64,000 bases of DNA from Caulobacter zeae (GTDB lineage: Bacteria; Pseudomonadota; Alphaproteobacteria; Caulobacterales; Caulobacteraceae). Every line of letters starts with the position of its first letter. The stretch's first letter is position 1. Location of the stretch: NCBI RefSeq assembly GCF_002858925.1, contig NZ_PJRS01000023.1, positions 144,109-208,108 of the forward strand. The letters run 5' to 3'. The translations under genes were made by a program, and so were the position numbers. The notes under the pieces were generated by a model. The model made no database searches. It was not told the DNA's origin and was given only the letters and a program-made list of their open reading frames with translations. This document shows positions 17,660-28,139 of this stretch, piece by piece.

Positions 17660-19447
17660 CTAGTAAACCCGTTGCTTCGGCGGGATGTAATCGATGTCGG
17701 TCGACATCGTGTAGTTGTGCACCGGACGGAAATCGATGCTGACCTTGCCGGTCTCGTTGTCGAGCCAGGCCAGGGTGTGCTTCATCCACTCGGTGTCGTT
17801 GCGCTCGGAGAAGTCCTCGCGGGCGTGGGCGCCGCGGCTCTCGGTGCGGTTGGCCGCGCCGTTTACCGTCACGACCGCCTGGCCGATGAGGTTGTCGAAC
17901 TCGAGGGTCTCCATGAGGTCGGTGTTCCACACCAGACCGCGGTCGGAGACCTTCACGTCGCCCTTCTTGTCCCAGACGGCCTGCAGGCGGGCCACGCCGC
18001 TGTCCAGGCTTTCGCCGGTGCGGAACACGGCGGCGTCTTCCTGCATCGCCTTCTGCATTTCGAGGCGCAGTTCGGCGGTCGGGGTCGAGCCGTTGGCGTT
18101 GCGCATGCGGTCGAAGCGCTCGATGTGCGCTTCGGTCTGGCTGGCCTTCAGTTCCGGCTGCTTGGCGCCCGGGACCAGGGTCTCGGCGCAGCGCAGGCCG
18201 GCCGCGCGGCCGAACACCACCAGATCGATCAGCGAGTTCGAACCCAGGCGGTTGGCGCCGTGCACCGACACGCAGGCGGCTTCACCCACGGCCATCAGGC
18301 CCGGGATCACCTGGTCGGGATTGTCGCCGGCCTTGGTCACCACTTCGCCGTGGTAGTTCGTCGGAATGCCGCCCATGTTGTAGTGGACGGTCGGCAGCAC
18401 CGGGATCGGGGCCTTGGTCACGTCGACGCCGGCGAACACCTTCGCCGTCTCCGAGATGCCCGGCAGGCGCTCGGCCAGGATCTTCGGATCCAGGTGGTCG
18501 AGGTGCAGGAAGATGTGGTCCTTGTTGGGACCAACGCCGCGGCCTTCGCGGATCTCGATGGTCATCGCGCGGCTGACCATGTCGCGGGGCGCCAGGTCCT
18601 TAACCGACGGGGCGTAGCGCTCCATGAAGCGCTCGCCTTCCGAGTTGGTCAGGTAGCCGCCTTCGCCGCGGGCGCCTTCGGTGATCAGGCAGCCGGCGCC
18701 GTAGATGCCGGTGGGGTGGAACTGCACGAATTCCATGTCCTGCAGCGGCAGGCCGGCGCGCAGCGCCATGGCGTTGCCGTCGCCCGTGCAGGTGTGGGCC
18801 GAGGTGGCCGAGAAGTAGGCCCGGCCATAGCCGCCGGTAGCCAGGATCACGGTCTGGGCCTGGAAGCGGTGCAGGGTGCCGTCGTCGAGCTTCCACGCGG
18901 TCACGCCGCGGCAGGCGCCGTCTTCCATGATCAGGTCGAGGGCGAAGTACTCGATGAAGAACTCGGTGTCGTGGGCCAGCGACTGGCCGTACATCGTGTG
19001 CAGCATGGCGTGACCGGTGCGGTCGGCCGCGGCGCAGGTGCGCTGGATCGGGCCTTCGCCGAAGTTCTTGGTCATGCCGCCGAAGGCGCGCTGGTAGATC
19101 TTGCCCTCGGCCGTGCGCGAGAACGGCACGCCCCAGTGCTCGAGTTCATAGACCGCCGCCGGAGCGTTGCGGGTCAGGTACTCGATGGCGTCCTGGTCGC
19201 CCAGCCAGTCCGAACCCTTGACGGTGTCGAACATGTGCCAGCGCCAGTCGTCCTGGCCCATGTTGCCGAGCGAGGCCGAGATGCCGCCCTGGGCCGCCAC
19301 GGTGTGGCTGCGGGTCGGGAACACCTTGGTGATGCAGGCGGTCTTGAGGCCGGCTTGCGCGGCGCCGAGCGCGGCGCGGAGGCCCGAGCCGCCGGCGCCC
19401 ACGACGACGACGTCGAACTTGTGGTCGATGAACGTATAGGCCGACAT
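17660..19447 (-). CDS. sdhA: Succinate dehydrogenase flavoprotein subunit SdhA
   Basis: SdhA oxidises succinate to fumarate with covalently bound FAD. The 595-residue protein has the FAD-binding [18 protein letters not shown], the flavin-linked histidine in [12 protein letters not shown], and the catalytic region [24 protein letters not shown] 19447 overlaps the sdhD stop (TGATG); an apparent TTG one codon earlier is less likely. It is part of the sdhCDAB operon. Confidence 0.98.
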   Translation of the reverse strand: MSAYTFIDHKFDVVVVGAGGSGLRAALGAAQAGLKTACITKVFPTRSHTVAAQGGISASLGNMGQDDWRWHMFDTVKGSDWLGDQDAIEYLTRNAPAAVYELEHWGVPFSRTAEGKIYQRAFGGMTKNFGEGPIQRTCAAADRTGHAMLHTMYGQSLAHDTEFFIEYFALDLIMEDGACRGVTAWKLDDGTLHRFQAQTVILATGGYGRAYFSATSAHTCTGDGNAMALRAGLPLQDMEFVQFHPTGIYGAGCLITEGARGEGGYLTNSEGERFMERYAPSVKDLAPRDMVSRAMTIEIREGRGVGPNKDHIFLHLDHLDPKILAERLPGISETAKVFAGVDVTKAPIPVLPTVHYNMGGIPTNYHGEVVTKAGDNPDQVIPGLMAVGEAACVSVHGANRLGSNSLIDLVVFGRAAGLRCAETLVPGAKQPELKASQTEAHIERFDRMRNANGSTPTAELRLEMQKAMQEDAAVFRTGESLDSGVARLQAVWDKKGDVKVSDRGLVWNTDLMETLEFDNLIGQAVVTVNGAANRTESRGAHAREDFSERNDTEWMKHTLAWLDNETGKVSIDFRPVHNYTMSTDIDYIPPKQRVY

Positions 19448-19848
19448 CAAAGGGCTCCGGTGAAGGCGATCTTCAGGATCGAGACGATCCCGGCGGCGCC
19501 CGCGAGCATGCAGACGAAGAGGTTGCCGATGACGAGGGCGGCCTTCGGGGCGAACGCCTCGACATAGTCCTCGATGACCACCTGGATGGCGTTCTTCAGG
19601 TGAACCAGCAGCGCGATGAACAGCAGCGACAGCAGGACGGCGTTGATCGGGATCGCCACCCAGGCGGCGACGGTGTCGAAGTCCGAACCGGCCAGGCGGA
19701 TGCCGGCGAAGGCGCCCCAGATGAACAGCGGCACGAGGGCGAGGCCCGAGACGCGCTCGGAGATGAAGTGGCCCACGCCATGGTGCGAGGCGCCCAGGCC
19801 GCGCGCGCGCGACAGCGGGGTGCGGAATTGGCTCTTGGAGGTGCTCAT
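19447..19848 (-). CDS. sdhD: Succinate dehydrogenase membrane anchor SdhD
   Basis: The 133-residue anchor subunit has three transmembrane helices and a haem-ligand-type histidine region early in the sequence ([20 protein letters not shown]). With SdhC it holds haem b and the quinone site. The start [11 protein letters not shown] lies 2 bases after the sdhC stop, and the stop overlaps the sdhA start. It is identified mainly from position plus its three-helix layout, since this subunit is poorly conserved. Confidence 0.93.
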   Translation of the reverse strand: MSTSKSQFRTPLSRARGLGASHHGVGHFISERVSGLALVPLFIWGAFAGIRLAGSDFDTVAAWVAIPINAVLLSLLFIALLVHLKNAIQVVIEDYVEAFAPKAALVIGNLFVCMLAGAAGIVSILKIAFTGAL

Positions 19849-19850
19849 GG

Positions 19851-20258
19851 TCAGATCGCTCCGGTCGCGAGGGCGATGATCCAGGTGACGACGGCGGCGG
19901 CGACCGCGAACGCGATCACGACCACGCCGGTCAGGTTGGCCGTCTTCGGATCGAAGCCCTTGCCCAGGTCCCAGAAGCTCTGACGGACGATGTAGGCGAC
20001 GTTGTAGAAGACCGCGACCGTGATGCCGAACAGCACCAGCTTGCCCAGCGGCGAGCCCAGCACGTCGGTGTAGCAGGCGTAGTGGTCGGGGCCCGAGGCC
20101 AGGGCCAGGGCCCAGCCGGCCAGCAGGAGGACGCCGACATAGAGGGCGAACAGGCTGGCGCGGTGCAGGATCGAGCACGCCATGGTGATGTGCCAGCGCC
20201 AGACCTGGAGGTGCGGCGACAGCGGACGCTCAGGGAGCCCCCGGCTCGTCTCGGTCAT
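19851..20258 (-). CDS. sdhC: Succinate dehydrogenase cytochrome b556 subunit SdhC
   Basis: The 135-residue subunit begins [20 protein letters not shown], the conserved N-terminus before the first helix. The signature [21 protein letters not shown] contains the quinone-site Ser and Arg. Three transmembrane helices are visible. ATG 20258 is chosen because this conserved start follows it directly; a further upstream extension would overlap the promoter. It is the first gene of sdhCDAB. Confidence 0.95.
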   Translation of the reverse strand: MTETSRGLPERPLSPHLQVWRWHITMACSILHRASLFALYVGVLLLAGWALALASGPDHYACYTDVLGSPLGKLVLFGITVAVFYNVAYIVRQSFWDLGKGFDPKTANLTGVVVIAFAVAAAVVTWIIALATGAI

Positions 20259-20297
20259 TTTTACGTCCAACCTGTGGATTTGTGCGTTGCGGGACGC

Positions 20298-20324
20298 TTT
20301 TAAGCGCGAGCGCCGGGGTGTCAA
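20298..20324 (-). promoter_or_regulatory. Probable sdh operon promoter
   Basis: Read on the minus strand, TTGACAC (20324-20318), 12 bases and GCTTAAAA (20305-20298) fit the Caulobacter housekeeping promoter pattern. It lies 40 bases upstream of the sdhC start codon. Confidence 0.6.
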
Positions 20325-20453
20325 CGAAACGGCCGTTACTTGAGATACGTTCGCATTTCACCCGACGGGAGAATGAAGGAACCTCTCTAGCAAAGCTTGC
20401 GTTATCGCTGGCTGTTGAGCGGGGGATGACCTTCAGGCGATGACATTCAGGCG

Positions 20454-21887
20454 ATGACTGGGCCGATCGATTTCGCGACGGTGTTCGATCGTCTGCCGAC
20501 GCCATACATGATGCTGGACCGCGACCTGCGGTACGTGGCCGCCAACCAGGCCTATCTGAGCGCCGTCGCCCGTCCGTGGGAAAGCATCGCCGGCGTCCAC
20601 GTGTTCGAGGCCTTCCCCGCCGAGGGCGAGTCGCGCGCCCGTCTCGAGGAGTCGCTGCTGCGGGCCCGCGACAGCGGCAAGGTCGACCACCTGCCGCTGA
20701 TCCCCTACGCCATCGAGCGCCCCGACCACCTGGGCGGCGGGTTCGAGGACCGCATCTGGAGCGCCACCCACACCCCGATTCCCGGTCCCGACGGCAGGAC
20801 CGCCTACATCGTCCAGCACACCCAGGACGTCACCGCCATCCAGCGCCTGAAGGAGGTGGCGTTCGGCCGGGGCGAGATGGCCATGCTTCAGGACGACGTG
20901 CTGCTGCGGGCCGGGGCGGCCGGGGCCCAGAACGACGACCTGCGGCGCCTGTTCATGCAGGCCCCCAGCTTCATGGCCGTGCTCCGCGGGCCCGAGCACC
21001 GCTTCGACCTGGTCAACAACGCCTACACCCAGCTGATCGGCTGGCGCGACGTAGTCGGCCTGCCGCTGCGCGAGGCCCTGCCAGAGGTCGTGGAGCAAGG
21101 CTTCGTGACCCTGCTCGACCGGGTGACCGCCACGGCCGAGGCCTTCATCGGCCGCGAGATCAAGATCGCGTTGCAGCGCAAGCCTGACGGGCCGCTGGAG
21201 GACCGCTTCCTCGACTTCATCTACCAGCCGATCATAGAGCCGGACGGCTCGGTCTCCGGCGTGCTGGTCGAGGGTTCGGACGTTACGGACAAGGTGCTGG
21301 CCGGCGAGCAGCAGCGCCTGCTGCTCGACGAGCTGAACCATCGCGTCAAGAACACCCTGGCCACGGTGCAGGCCATCGCCCGCCAGACCCTGCGCGGCGC
21401 CCTGACGCCGGAGGCCTTCGCCCGCGCCTTCGAAGCCCGGCTGCTGGCGCTGTCGCAGACCCACAACGCCCTGACCGACAGCCAGTGGGCGGGCGCGGGC
21501 CTGCGCCAGATCCTCGGGCAGGAACTGGCGCCCTACGATCCGGCGCGCATCGTCATGGACGGCCCAGACCTCAACCTGCCCGCCCGCGTGGCCCTGTCGC
21601 TGGGCATGGTGTTCCACGAACTGGCCACCAACGCCGCCAAGTACGGCGCGCTGAGCACCGAGACCGGCCGCCTGCTGCTGACCTGGCGCGAGGAGCCGCC
21701 GGGCATGCTGAGCTTCGAATGGCGCGAGGCCGGCGGCCCGCCCGTGTCCGCCCCCAGCCGCCGGGGCTTCGGCTCGCGCCTGATCGAACGCAGCATCGGC
21801 GCTGAGCTGCGCGGGCAGGTGGCGATCGACTACGCGCTGGAAGGGCTGGCCTGCCGGTTCACGGTGTCGCTGGATAGGGTGTTCTGA
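20454..21887 (+). CDS. Soluble PAS-PAS HWE-family sensor histidine kinase
   Basis: The 477-residue protein has two PAS-type domains, about residues 10-130 and 165-280, and no membrane segment, so it is a cytoplasmic sensor. The kinase core is of the HWE type: phospho-acceptor His296 in LLDELNHRVKNTLATVQAIARQT, the ATP-site HELATNAAKYGALS, the WREAGG tryptophan-glutamate motif and a final RGFGSRLIER. HWE kinases are common in alphaproteobacteria and feed general stress or light responses. No response regulator gene is adjacent. It is divergent from sdhC. A 13-bp direct repeat covers its start codon. Confidence 0.9.
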   Translation: MTGPIDFATVFDRLPTPYMMLDRDLRYVAANQAYLSAVARPWESIAGVHVFEAFPAEGESRARLEESLLRARDSGKVDHLPLIPYAIERPDHLGGGFEDRIWSATHTPIPGPDGRTAYIVQHTQDVTAIQRLKEVAFGRGEMAMLQDDVLLRAGAAGAQNDDLRRLFMQAPSFMAVLRGPEHRFDLVNNAYTQLIGWRDVVGLPLREALPEVVEQGFVTLLDRVTATAEAFIGREIKIALQRKPDGPLEDRFLDFIYQPIIEPDGSVSGVLVEGSDVTDKVLAGEQQRLLLDELNHRVKNTLATVQAIARQTLRGALTPEAFARAFEARLLALSQTHNALTDSQWAGAGLRQILGQELAPYDPARIVMDGPDLNLPARVALSLGMVFHELATNAAKYGALSTETGRLLLTWREEPPGMLSFEWREAGGPPVSAPSRRGFGSRLIERSIGAELRGQVAIDYALEGLACRFTVSLDRVF

Positions 21888-21926
21888 AAAATCGGACCCT
21901 CTCCCTATGGAAGAGGGGTTTGGAGT

Positions 21927-23045
21927 CTAGTCCCGCACCCGCCCCACATAGTCCGCCGAACGCATCTCCTGCAGGCGCGAGACCGTGCGCTCGAACTCGA
22001 ACGAGCCGTCGCCGGCCGGGTACAGCGCCTCGGGCTCGCCGGCGGCCAGGGCCACCAGCTTGGCGTCGGCCTCGTAGAGGGCGTCGATCAGGGTGTTGAA
22101 GCGCTTGGCCGCGTCGCGCTTCTCCGGGACGAGCAGCGGAATGTCTTCCAGGAAGATGGTGTGGAAGCGCTCGGCCAGGGCCAGGTAGTCCTGCGGCCCC
22201 AGCGCCTGCTGGCACAGGCTGGCGAACGAGCTGCGCACCAGGCCGCCGGCGGCGCGCGGCAGGCGCAGCTTGCGGCCCATCACCTCCAGGGTCGCGCCGG
22301 TCTCCTCGGCGCCGCCCAGCATGTCGAACCAGAGCTTGTCGAACTCGGCCTCGGCAGCCTTGTCGACCGGCGACAGCCAGGTGCGGCCGGCCCGCAGGCG
22401 GTCGAGGCGGAAGTCGACCGGCCCACGCACGGCCACCACCTCCATCTTCTCCTTCAGCATGGCGATGAAGGGGGTGAAGAGCTGGCGGTTGAGGCCGTCC
22501 TTGTAGAGGTCGTCGGGCGGGCGGTTGGAGGTGGCGACCAGCGTGACCCCCTCGGCGAACAGCGCCTCGAACAGCCGCCCCAGGATCATGGCGTCGGCGA
22601 TGTCGGTGACCTGCAACTCGTCGAAGCAGAGCAGCCTCGCCTCGCCGGCGATGAACTCGGCGGTCGGCGCGATCGGGTCGTCGCCCTTGTGGCGGCCGAA
22701 GCGCGCTTTCCGCTCAGAAGCATCGCCCTTGCGCCAGGCGTCGATGTGGCCGTGCACCTCGGCCATGAAGACGTGGAAGTGGACGCGGCGCTTGCGGTGC
22801 ACCGGTGCGCTGTCGAAGAACAGGTCCATGACCATCGACTTGCCGCGCCCGACCGGGCCCCAGATGTAGAGCCCGCGCTGGCTCTTGGGCTTGCGGCCGA
22901 AGAACGAGAAGCTGGGCTCGCCGGCGTTGTCGAGGTCGGACTCGAGACGGGCCAGGGCGTCGATGGCGGCGGCCTGGGCGACGTCGGGACGGATCTCGCC
23001 GGCGGCGAGACGCTCCCGATAGGCGGTGCGTACGGACTGGGGCAT
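21927..23045 (-). CDS. zapE: Cell division ATPase ZapE (AFG1-like)
   Basis: ZapE is an AFG1/LACE1-family ATPase that associates with the divisome and modulates FtsZ. The 372-residue protein has Walker A GPVGRGKS at residues 63-70 and Walker B LLCFDELQV near residue 140. LVATSNRPPDDLYKDGLNR (sensor region) and the FHTIFLEDIPLL segment are typical of the family. The length is normal. It is flanked by GC-rich repeats and is probably monocistronic. Confidence 0.93.
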   Translation of the reverse strand: MPQSVRTAYRERLAAGEIRPDVAQAAAIDALARLESDLDNAGEPSFSFFGRKPKSQRGLYIWGPVGRGKSMVMDLFFDSAPVHRKRRVHFHVFMAEVHGHIDAWRKGDASERKARFGRHKGDDPIAPTAEFIAGEARLLCFDELQVTDIADAMILGRLFEALFAEGVTLVATSNRPPDDLYKDGLNRQLFTPFIAMLKEKMEVVAVRGPVDFRLDRLRAGRTWLSPVDKAAEAEFDKLWFDMLGGAEETGATLEVMGRKLRLPRAAGGLVRSSFASLCQQALGPQDYLALAERFHTIFLEDIPLLVPEKRDAAKRFNTLIDALYEADAKLVALAAGEPEALYPAGDGSFEFERTVSRLQEMRSADYVGRVRD

Positions 23046-23081
23046 CGGGATGCGGGTTAGCGCGGGAAGCTGCGCGGGGGA

Positions 23082-23213
23082 ACCCTCTCCCTGAAGGGAG
23101 AGATGGCGGCGAAGCCGACGGAGAGGGGTGTGGTGCGATGATCGACCGGTTCAGCGGCAGCTGAAAACGTTCCCCCTCCGGCCCTGCGGGCCACCTCCCC
23201 CAGAGGGGGAGGA
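23082..23213. repeat. Two adjacent GC-rich hairpin repeats (families C and D)
   Basis: A family C element (CCCTCTCCCTGAAGGGAG to GGAGAGGGG, 23082-23129) is followed by a family D element (CCCCCTCCGGCC to CCAGAGGGGGAGG, 23170-23213). Together they fill most of the gap between zapE and def. Confidence 0.6.
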
Positions 23214-23215
23214 TC

Positions 23216-23248
23216 AAAGAAAAAGCCCCGGTCTTTGGGGCCGGGGCT
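23216..23248 (-). terminator. Rho-independent terminator of rmuC-def
   Basis: On the minus strand an AGCCCCGG/CCGGGGCT stem with a 9-base loop is followed by TTTTTCTTT. It lies about 25 bases beyond the def stop codon. Confidence 0.85.
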
Positions 23249-23273
23249 CTTCTGAAACTCGATATGGCGGCGG

Positions 23274-23795
23274 TCAGGCCACCCGGGCGACCTTCTTGGC
23301 CTTGGCCATCGCCCGGTCGCGGCGCAGGCGAGACAGGTGGTCGATGAACAGCACGCCTTCCAGGTGATCCATCTCGTGCTGGATGCAGACGGCGAACAGG
23401 CCCTCGGCCTCTTCTTCGACCTTCTCGCCCTGATAGTTCAGGTAGCGCACCTTGATGCGGGCCGGGCGTTCGACGGCGTCGAAATATTCCGGCACCGACA
23501 GGCAGCCCTCTTCGTAGACGAACAGCTCTTCCGACGGATCGAACAGCTCGGGATTGATGAAGTAGCGCGGCGCCGGCTCCTCGTCCTCGCGGGCCAGGTC
23601 CATGACGATGATGCGCACGGGCTCGCCGATCTGCACGGCGGCCAGGCCGATGCCGGGCGCGTCGTACATGGTCTCCAGCATGTCATCCATCAGGGCGCGC
23701 ACCTCGTCGGTGACGGCCTCGACGGGCGTGGAGATCTTCTTCAGCGTCGCCAGGTCGGCGGCGTTATCGATGGTGAGGATGCGACGGATAGCCAT
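23274..23795 (-). CDS. def: Peptide deformylase
   Basis: Deformylase removes the N-formyl group from nascent proteins. The 173-residue protein has the three family motifs GIGLAAVQ (residues 48-55), EGCLSVPE with metal ligand Cys98, and QHEMDH with ligands His140 and His144. The start [11 protein letters not shown] at 23795 is the usual N-terminus. It follows rmuC by 8 bases on the same strand and ends at a strong terminator. It lacks the common fmt partner nearby. Confidence 0.97.
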   Translation of the reverse strand: MAIRRILTIDNAADLATLKKISTPVEAVTDEVRALMDDMLETMYDAPGIGLAAVQIGEPVRIIVMDLAREDEEPAPRYFINPELFDPSEELFVYEEGCLSVPEYFDAVERPARIKVRYLNYQGEKVEEEAEGLFAVCIQHEMDHLEGVLFIDHLSRLRRDRAMAKAKKVARVA

Positions 23796-23803
23796 AACGG
23801 GAC

Positions 23804-25114
23804 TCAGGTAGGCGTCCCGTTTCCAAGGGTCAAGGCGGGGTTTTGTCCCACCCCGTCGCCAGAACCGTTTGAGGCGTCTGAGATTTCCAGCTTGGTGACC
23901 GGCCGCACGGCGGTGTCGACGCCGGCCAGTTCCTCGATGCCCTTGCCGCCGTGCTCGACCTTCAGCTTCTCGAACTCGCGGGCCTTGGGCAGCACCCGGC
24001 TTTCCAGCGAGCCGACGAAGGCGTTGTACTTGTCGACGGCGGCCGACAGCGAGCGGCCCATGCCGGCCACGTGGCCGCCCATGTCGGCGACGCGCTTGTA
24101 GAGCTCGCGGCCCAGGGCGGCGACCTCGACGGCGTTCTTGGCCTGCTCCTCGACGCGCCAGCCGTAGGACACGGCCTTGCAGAGGGCGAACAGGGTCGAG
24201 GGCGTGGCGATGATCACCCGCTTTTCCATCGCCTCGGTCATCAACTCGGGCGCGCGCTCCAGGGCGGCGGCCAGGATGCCGTCGCCGGGCACGAACATCG
24301 CCACGAAGTCGGGCGAGACCTCCAGGGCGTCCCAATAGGCCTTGGCCGACAGCGACTGGATGTGGGCGCGCAAGCTTGCGGCGTGGCGCAGATAGGCGGC
24401 CTCGCGGGTGACGTCGTCAGGCGCGTCCTGGGCTTCCAGATAGGCGTTCAGAGAGCACTTGGCGTCGATGACGAAGGCGGCGTTGCGCGGCATGCGCACC
24501 ACCACGTCGGGACGCACGCGGCCGCCGTCCAGCGACACCTGCTCGGTGAAGTCGACGCCGTGCTTGAGGCCGGCCATCTCCAACACGTTGCGCAGCATCT
24601 GCTCGCCCCAGCGACCCTGCACGCCTGCCCCGCGGCGCAGGGCGGCCGACAGCTTGCGGGCCTCGGCCTGGGTGGCGGTCGAGGCCTCCATCAGGGCGGC
24701 GATCTGGGCCTTGAGGCCGCCGGTCTCCTCGGCGCGCACCTTCTCGACGGCGGTGACCTGGGCCTCGAACTTGGCCAGGGTCTCGGCCACCGGCTTCAGT
24801 TGGGCCTCGAGGCGCGCGTGGGTCAGCTGGTCGCGGCTCTTGGCGTTCTCGTCGGCCCGCTTGATCAGCTGCTCGGCCACGGCCTGGGCGCTCTTTTCGG
24901 CCTGGGCGCGGATCAGTTCGATCTGGGTGGCCGACTGGTCTTCCAGCATGCGGTGGCGCTCCAGCGCCTGCTCCAGCTGGGCGCTCAGCCGCCAGGTCTC
25001 CTGCTGGGCGGCGGCCGCCTTGCGCTGCGCCACGATCGCCCACACCAACGCGCCAGCGGCGGCAAGCAAAAACACCAGGGCGAGGATCAGGTAGGGGTCG
25101 ACGGCGTCGTTCAT
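23804..25114 (-). CDS. rmuC: RmuC family protein
   Basis: RmuC proteins limit inversions between short inverted repeats and have a nuclease-like core. The 436-residue protein has an N-terminal membrane anchor ([20 protein letters not shown]). A long coiled coil spans about residues 30-165, and the core has [39 protein letters not shown] and the [20 protein letters not shown] block. The length is normal. It precedes def in a two-gene operon. Confidence 0.93.
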   Translation of the reverse strand: MNDAVDPYLILALVFLLAAAGALVWAIVAQRKAAAAQQETWRLSAQLEQALERHRMLEDQSATQIELIRAQAEKSAQAVAEQLIKRADENAKSRDQLTHARLEAQLKPVAETLAKFEAQVTAVEKVRAEETGGLKAQIAALMEASTATQAEARKLSAALRRGAGVQGRWGEQMLRNVLEMAGLKHGVDFTEQVSLDGGRVRPDVVVRMPRNAAFVIDAKCSLNAYLEAQDAPDDVTREAAYLRHAASLRAHIQSLSAKAYWDALEVSPDFVAMFVPGDGILAAALERAPELMTEAMEKRVIIATPSTLFALCKAVSYGWRVEEQAKNAVEVAALGRELYKRVADMGGHVAGMGRSLSAAVDKYNAFVGSLESRVLPKAREFEKLKVEHGGKGIEELAGVDTAVRPVTKLEISDASNGSGDGVGQNPALTLGNGTPT

Positions 25115-25157
25115 GCTCCGTTCTTAGACGGAATCGGGGGCGCAAGGAAGGCGGGCG

Positions 25158-25574
25158 TCAGCCGGCCATCCGCCAGCCCTCCAGAGGAACCACGGTGGCG
25201 CAGGCCGGGCCGCCGTCCTTGGCGCGGCCGGGCAGCAGGACCTCGAGCACCGCGCCCTCCAGGGCCCGCGCCAGCAGGTCGGCCGGGATGGTGTGGATGT
25301 CGATCTTGGCCCGCCGGCTCCAGGTCGAGGCGTGCTGGCCGGCCGAGGTTCCAATGGCGATATAGACGAACCGCCGGCTGGGCCCTTCGCTGCGGACGTA
25401 CTCGCCCAGGAACCGCGGACCCGGCGCGACGCGCAACGGCACATCGAAGGCCAGCGGTCCGTCGCCGGCGATCACCGGTCCGACGGGGTGGTTCTTCTTG
25501 TCCTGCAGACTGTAGGCGACGCCAGGCACGGGGTCCTGGATGCGCAGCCTCAGCGTGATCGGCTGACCGGTCAT
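25158..25574 (-). CDS. DUF5990-like protein
   Basis: This 138-residue protein begins MTGQPITLRLRIQDPVPGVAYSLQDKK and continues with FDVPLRVAPGPRFLGEYVRSEGPSRRFVYIAIGT. The pattern resembles the DUF5990 family, whose function is unknown. No signal peptide or membrane segment is present. It stands alone between rmuC and a family B repeat. The family call is from memory of its N-terminal signature. Confidence 0.6.
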   Translation of the reverse strand: MTGQPITLRLRIQDPVPGVAYSLQDKKNHPVGPVIAGDGPLAFDVPLRVAPGPRFLGEYVRSEGPSRRFVYIAIGTSAGQHASTWSRRAKIDIHTIPADLLARALEGAVLEVLLPGRAKDGGPACATVVPLEGWRMAG

Positions 25575-25628
25575 GGCGTTCCTCCCGGGGCGCTAGAACG
25601 GATCGACATTCCGAACTTGAGACGAAAA

Positions 25629-25713
25629 CCTCGTCCTTCGACAAGCTCAGAATGAGGTTTTTCTGCCGCTCGGGCCTTTGAAATGATCCTCATCCTGAGC
25701 TTGTCGGACGAGG
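25629..25713. repeat. Hairpin intergenic repeat (family B)
   Basis: Copy of the 3587-3673 element with the same CCTCGTCCTTCGACAAGCTC left arm. The right arm has lost a few bases (TTGTCGGACGAGG), so the hairpin carries a bulge. Confidence 0.8.
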
Positions 25714-25778
25714 ATCATTCGCCAGGCGTGAATGCGATCCCTCTAGCCGACGCCGCGCCCGGGGCAAACGCCCCTTCC

Positions 25779-28130
25779 CTACTTCGCGTACCGCGCCGCC
25801 ACCGGCTCGTAGCGGTCCCAGACCTGGCCGTCGGCCAGCGAGCGCAGCAGCTTCAGGTACTCGGCGTGCGACCAGGCCAGGGGCGTCGCCGAATCCGTGC
25901 CCTCACCGGTCACGTACGGGTGGCGGGTCTTGGCGCCGACGCCGTCCCACACCTGTTCGGGGATCAGCAGGCCGTCATTGGCGAAGAGTTCGATGCCCTT
26001 GACGTAGCGGGCGCGGATGGCGGCGATCTGGGCCTTGGAGGGCTTGCCCTTCTCGGCGGCCAGGGCCAGCTCGTAATGCCCGCGCTCGCCGGTGAAGATC
26101 GGCCACACCCGGCCGCGCTGGCCTGGGCTCATTTCCCCGCCCTCGCCATAGTTGCCGCCGGTCTTGGCGTCCTCGCCATAGCCGTCGACGTCATAGCGCC
26201 GCCAGCCAGGGAATTGCCCCTTCACGCCCGGGAAGCTGAAGTCGTAGCGCACGCGGTACATGTCCTCACGGGCCGTGTCGTCCAGCTCCGGCAGGCTGCC
26301 GACGATGTGGCTGTCGTCGGCCCGGCGGACGCCGTAGCGGACCAGTTCGAGGAACCCGCCGTCGACGACCTCGTCCTCAGGCGGGGCGATCTGGCCGTTG
26401 GCCGCGCCGATCGGGGCCTTGTCGTTGGGATCCTCGTTCTTGTTCAGGCGCATGAAGTAGCTGCCGTCGCCGAACTTGCCGCTGGTGGTGAACATCCGCG
26501 CCTCGACCTTGGCCGAATAGGCGTCGGCGGTTTCGCGATAGCGGTCGCCCGACTTGGCGTCGCCGGCCAGGTCCGCGATCTCGCCGGCGGTGACCAGGCC
26601 CGCGATCACCGCGGCCGTGGTCGAGGGCGAGTGGCCGTCCTGCTCCTCCCAGCGCTCCTGCTGGGTGTAGGGCGGGACGATCGTGGCCTTGTTCCAGCCG
26701 ATGCCGACCTTGCCGCCGTCGACCAGGAAGTCGGCGGCCGGCTTGATCATGCGGGCGTAATAGGCCTTGAGGTCCGGCTCGGAGAGCCAGCCCAGCTTCC
26801 ACAGCTTCCAGCCCAGCATGATCGGCATGGCCGTCTGGTCCAGCTGGACGCCGACCCACTCGGGCGTGCCGTCCACCTCCGACTTCTGCAGGAACCAGCC
26901 GCCCGCGCCCTTGTTGCCCGGGGTCTTCTCGCCGACCTGCACGGTGGGCAGATAGTGGAAGGCCGCCAGCGGCGTTTCCTTGTCGCCCAGGGCCGCCAGG
27001 GCCATGGCGCACTGGTAGAAGTCGCGCGGCCACACGGCCTTGTAGCCGGTCGAGGGCTTGGAAGCGTCGACCGTGTCGCCCCAGGGGTTCGACAGCGAGG
27101 CGATCAAGGCGCCGGCATAGGTGCGGTCTTCCTGCACCTTCAGCATCAGGGCGCTGGCATAGGCCAGCTTGCCGCCGTCGGCGCTTTCCTTGGCCACGCG
27201 CGGCAGCTGCGAGAGCGAGGCGATGTAGTCGGCCCAGCCGACGCGTTCACCCTCGCCGTTGTAGCGGGCCAGCACCTCGTCATAGCCGGTCTTCAGGCTG
27301 GCCATGGCCGTCTGGGCCGAAGCGCCCGGATCGGCGCCGAAGCCGATGGCGAAGTCGTAGGTGGCTGCGCCCGAGGCCTGGGTCGGCAGCTGGGCGGCCA
27401 GCACGATCGCGCCCTTGGCCTCCGAGCCGCCCGAGAGCACGCCGTCGTCGCCGAGGATTTTCAGAGCGTCATTGCCCTCCAGCTTGGCCGCGGTCGCCTT
27501 GGCGAACGGGCGGTCGCCGCGCAGGGTCAGGTACACCTTGCCCTCGCCGGCCGTCAGGGCCTGAGCGCCGGCCGAGCCGACGTCGTTTCCGCCAGTGTTG
27601 GCCATGTGCGGTTCCAGCACCAGGAACGGCGTCACCGAGCCCTTCAGCGGCTTGATGGTCACCCGCAGGAACAGGGCGTGACGGTCGGGATCGGTGAAGA
27701 TCCGCTTCTCGATGACGAAGCGGCCGGCCTTGTCGGTGGTGGTGATCTTGTAGGCCGGCGACAGCGGCCGACCCTTTTTATCCGTATACAGATATTCAGT
27801 CCTGGCCGTCGTGTCGCGCCCCTCGACCACGAGACCGTCGGCGGTCTTCACGGCGATCCGCATCTGCTTGATCTGGGCCTCGTGGATCAGGCCGTACATG
27901 GTTTCGGTCAGCACGCCGTCGGCGACCGAGAACCACACCTTCGACACCGCGCCGGTCGGGCCGCCGTCCTTGTAGGCGCCGTCGACATAGGCCTCGTACG
28001 AGGCGCCGACGGCGGTCTTGGCCGAATAGGCCCAAGTGGTCGTCGGCTTCGTGACGGGCTCGGCCGCGTGGGCGGCCGAGGCTGCGGTCAGGGCCGAGGC
28101 GGCCAGGATCAGGGTCTTGAGGGTACGCAT
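25779..28130 (-). CDS. Secreted glucan 1,4-alpha-glucosidase (GH15 glucoamylase)
   Basis: Glucoamylase releases glucose from the non-reducing ends of maltodextrins. The 783-residue protein has a Sec signal peptide (MRTLKTLILAASALTAASAAHA), so it acts in the periplasm. A beta-sandwich N-domain spans roughly residues 25-300, and an alpha/alpha-barrel GH15 domain follows with AVWPRDFYQCAMAL, GGWFLQKSEVDG and GGEMSPGQRGRVWPIFTGERGHYELA. It starts 9 bases after the MFS sugar transporter stop on the same strand, so the two form an operon in an alpha-glucan locus. The same pair is known in the Caulobacter crescentus mal region. Confidence 0.92.
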   Translation of the reverse strand: MRTLKTLILAASALTAASAAHAAEPVTKPTTTWAYSAKTAVGASYEAYVDGAYKDGGPTGAVSKVWFSVADGVLTETMYGLIHEAQIKQMRIAVKTADGLVVEGRDTTARTEYLYTDKKGRPLSPAYKITTTDKAGRFVIEKRIFTDPDRHALFLRVTIKPLKGSVTPFLVLEPHMANTGGNDVGSAGAQALTAGEGKVYLTLRGDRPFAKATAAKLEGNDALKILGDDGVLSGGSEAKGAIVLAAQLPTQASGAATYDFAIGFGADPGASAQTAMASLKTGYDEVLARYNGEGERVGWADYIASLSQLPRVAKESADGGKLAYASALMLKVQEDRTYAGALIASLSNPWGDTVDASKPSTGYKAVWPRDFYQCAMALAALGDKETPLAAFHYLPTVQVGEKTPGNKGAGGWFLQKSEVDGTPEWVGVQLDQTAMPIMLGWKLWKLGWLSEPDLKAYYARMIKPAADFLVDGGKVGIGWNKATIVPPYTQQERWEEQDGHSPSTTAAVIAGLVTAGEIADLAGDAKSGDRYRETADAYSAKVEARMFTTSGKFGDGSYFMRLNKNEDPNDKAPIGAANGQIAPPEDEVVDGGFLELVRYGVRRADDSHIVGSLPELDDTAREDMYRVRYDFSFPGVKGQFPGWRRYDVDGYGEDAKTGGNYGEGGEMSPGQRGRVWPIFTGERGHYELALAAEKGKPSKAQIAAIRARYVKGIELFANDGLLIPEQVWDGVGAKTRHPYVTGEGTDSATPLAWSHAEYLKLLRSLADGQVWDRYEPVAARYAK

Positions 28131-28139
28131 GAGGGGGCC

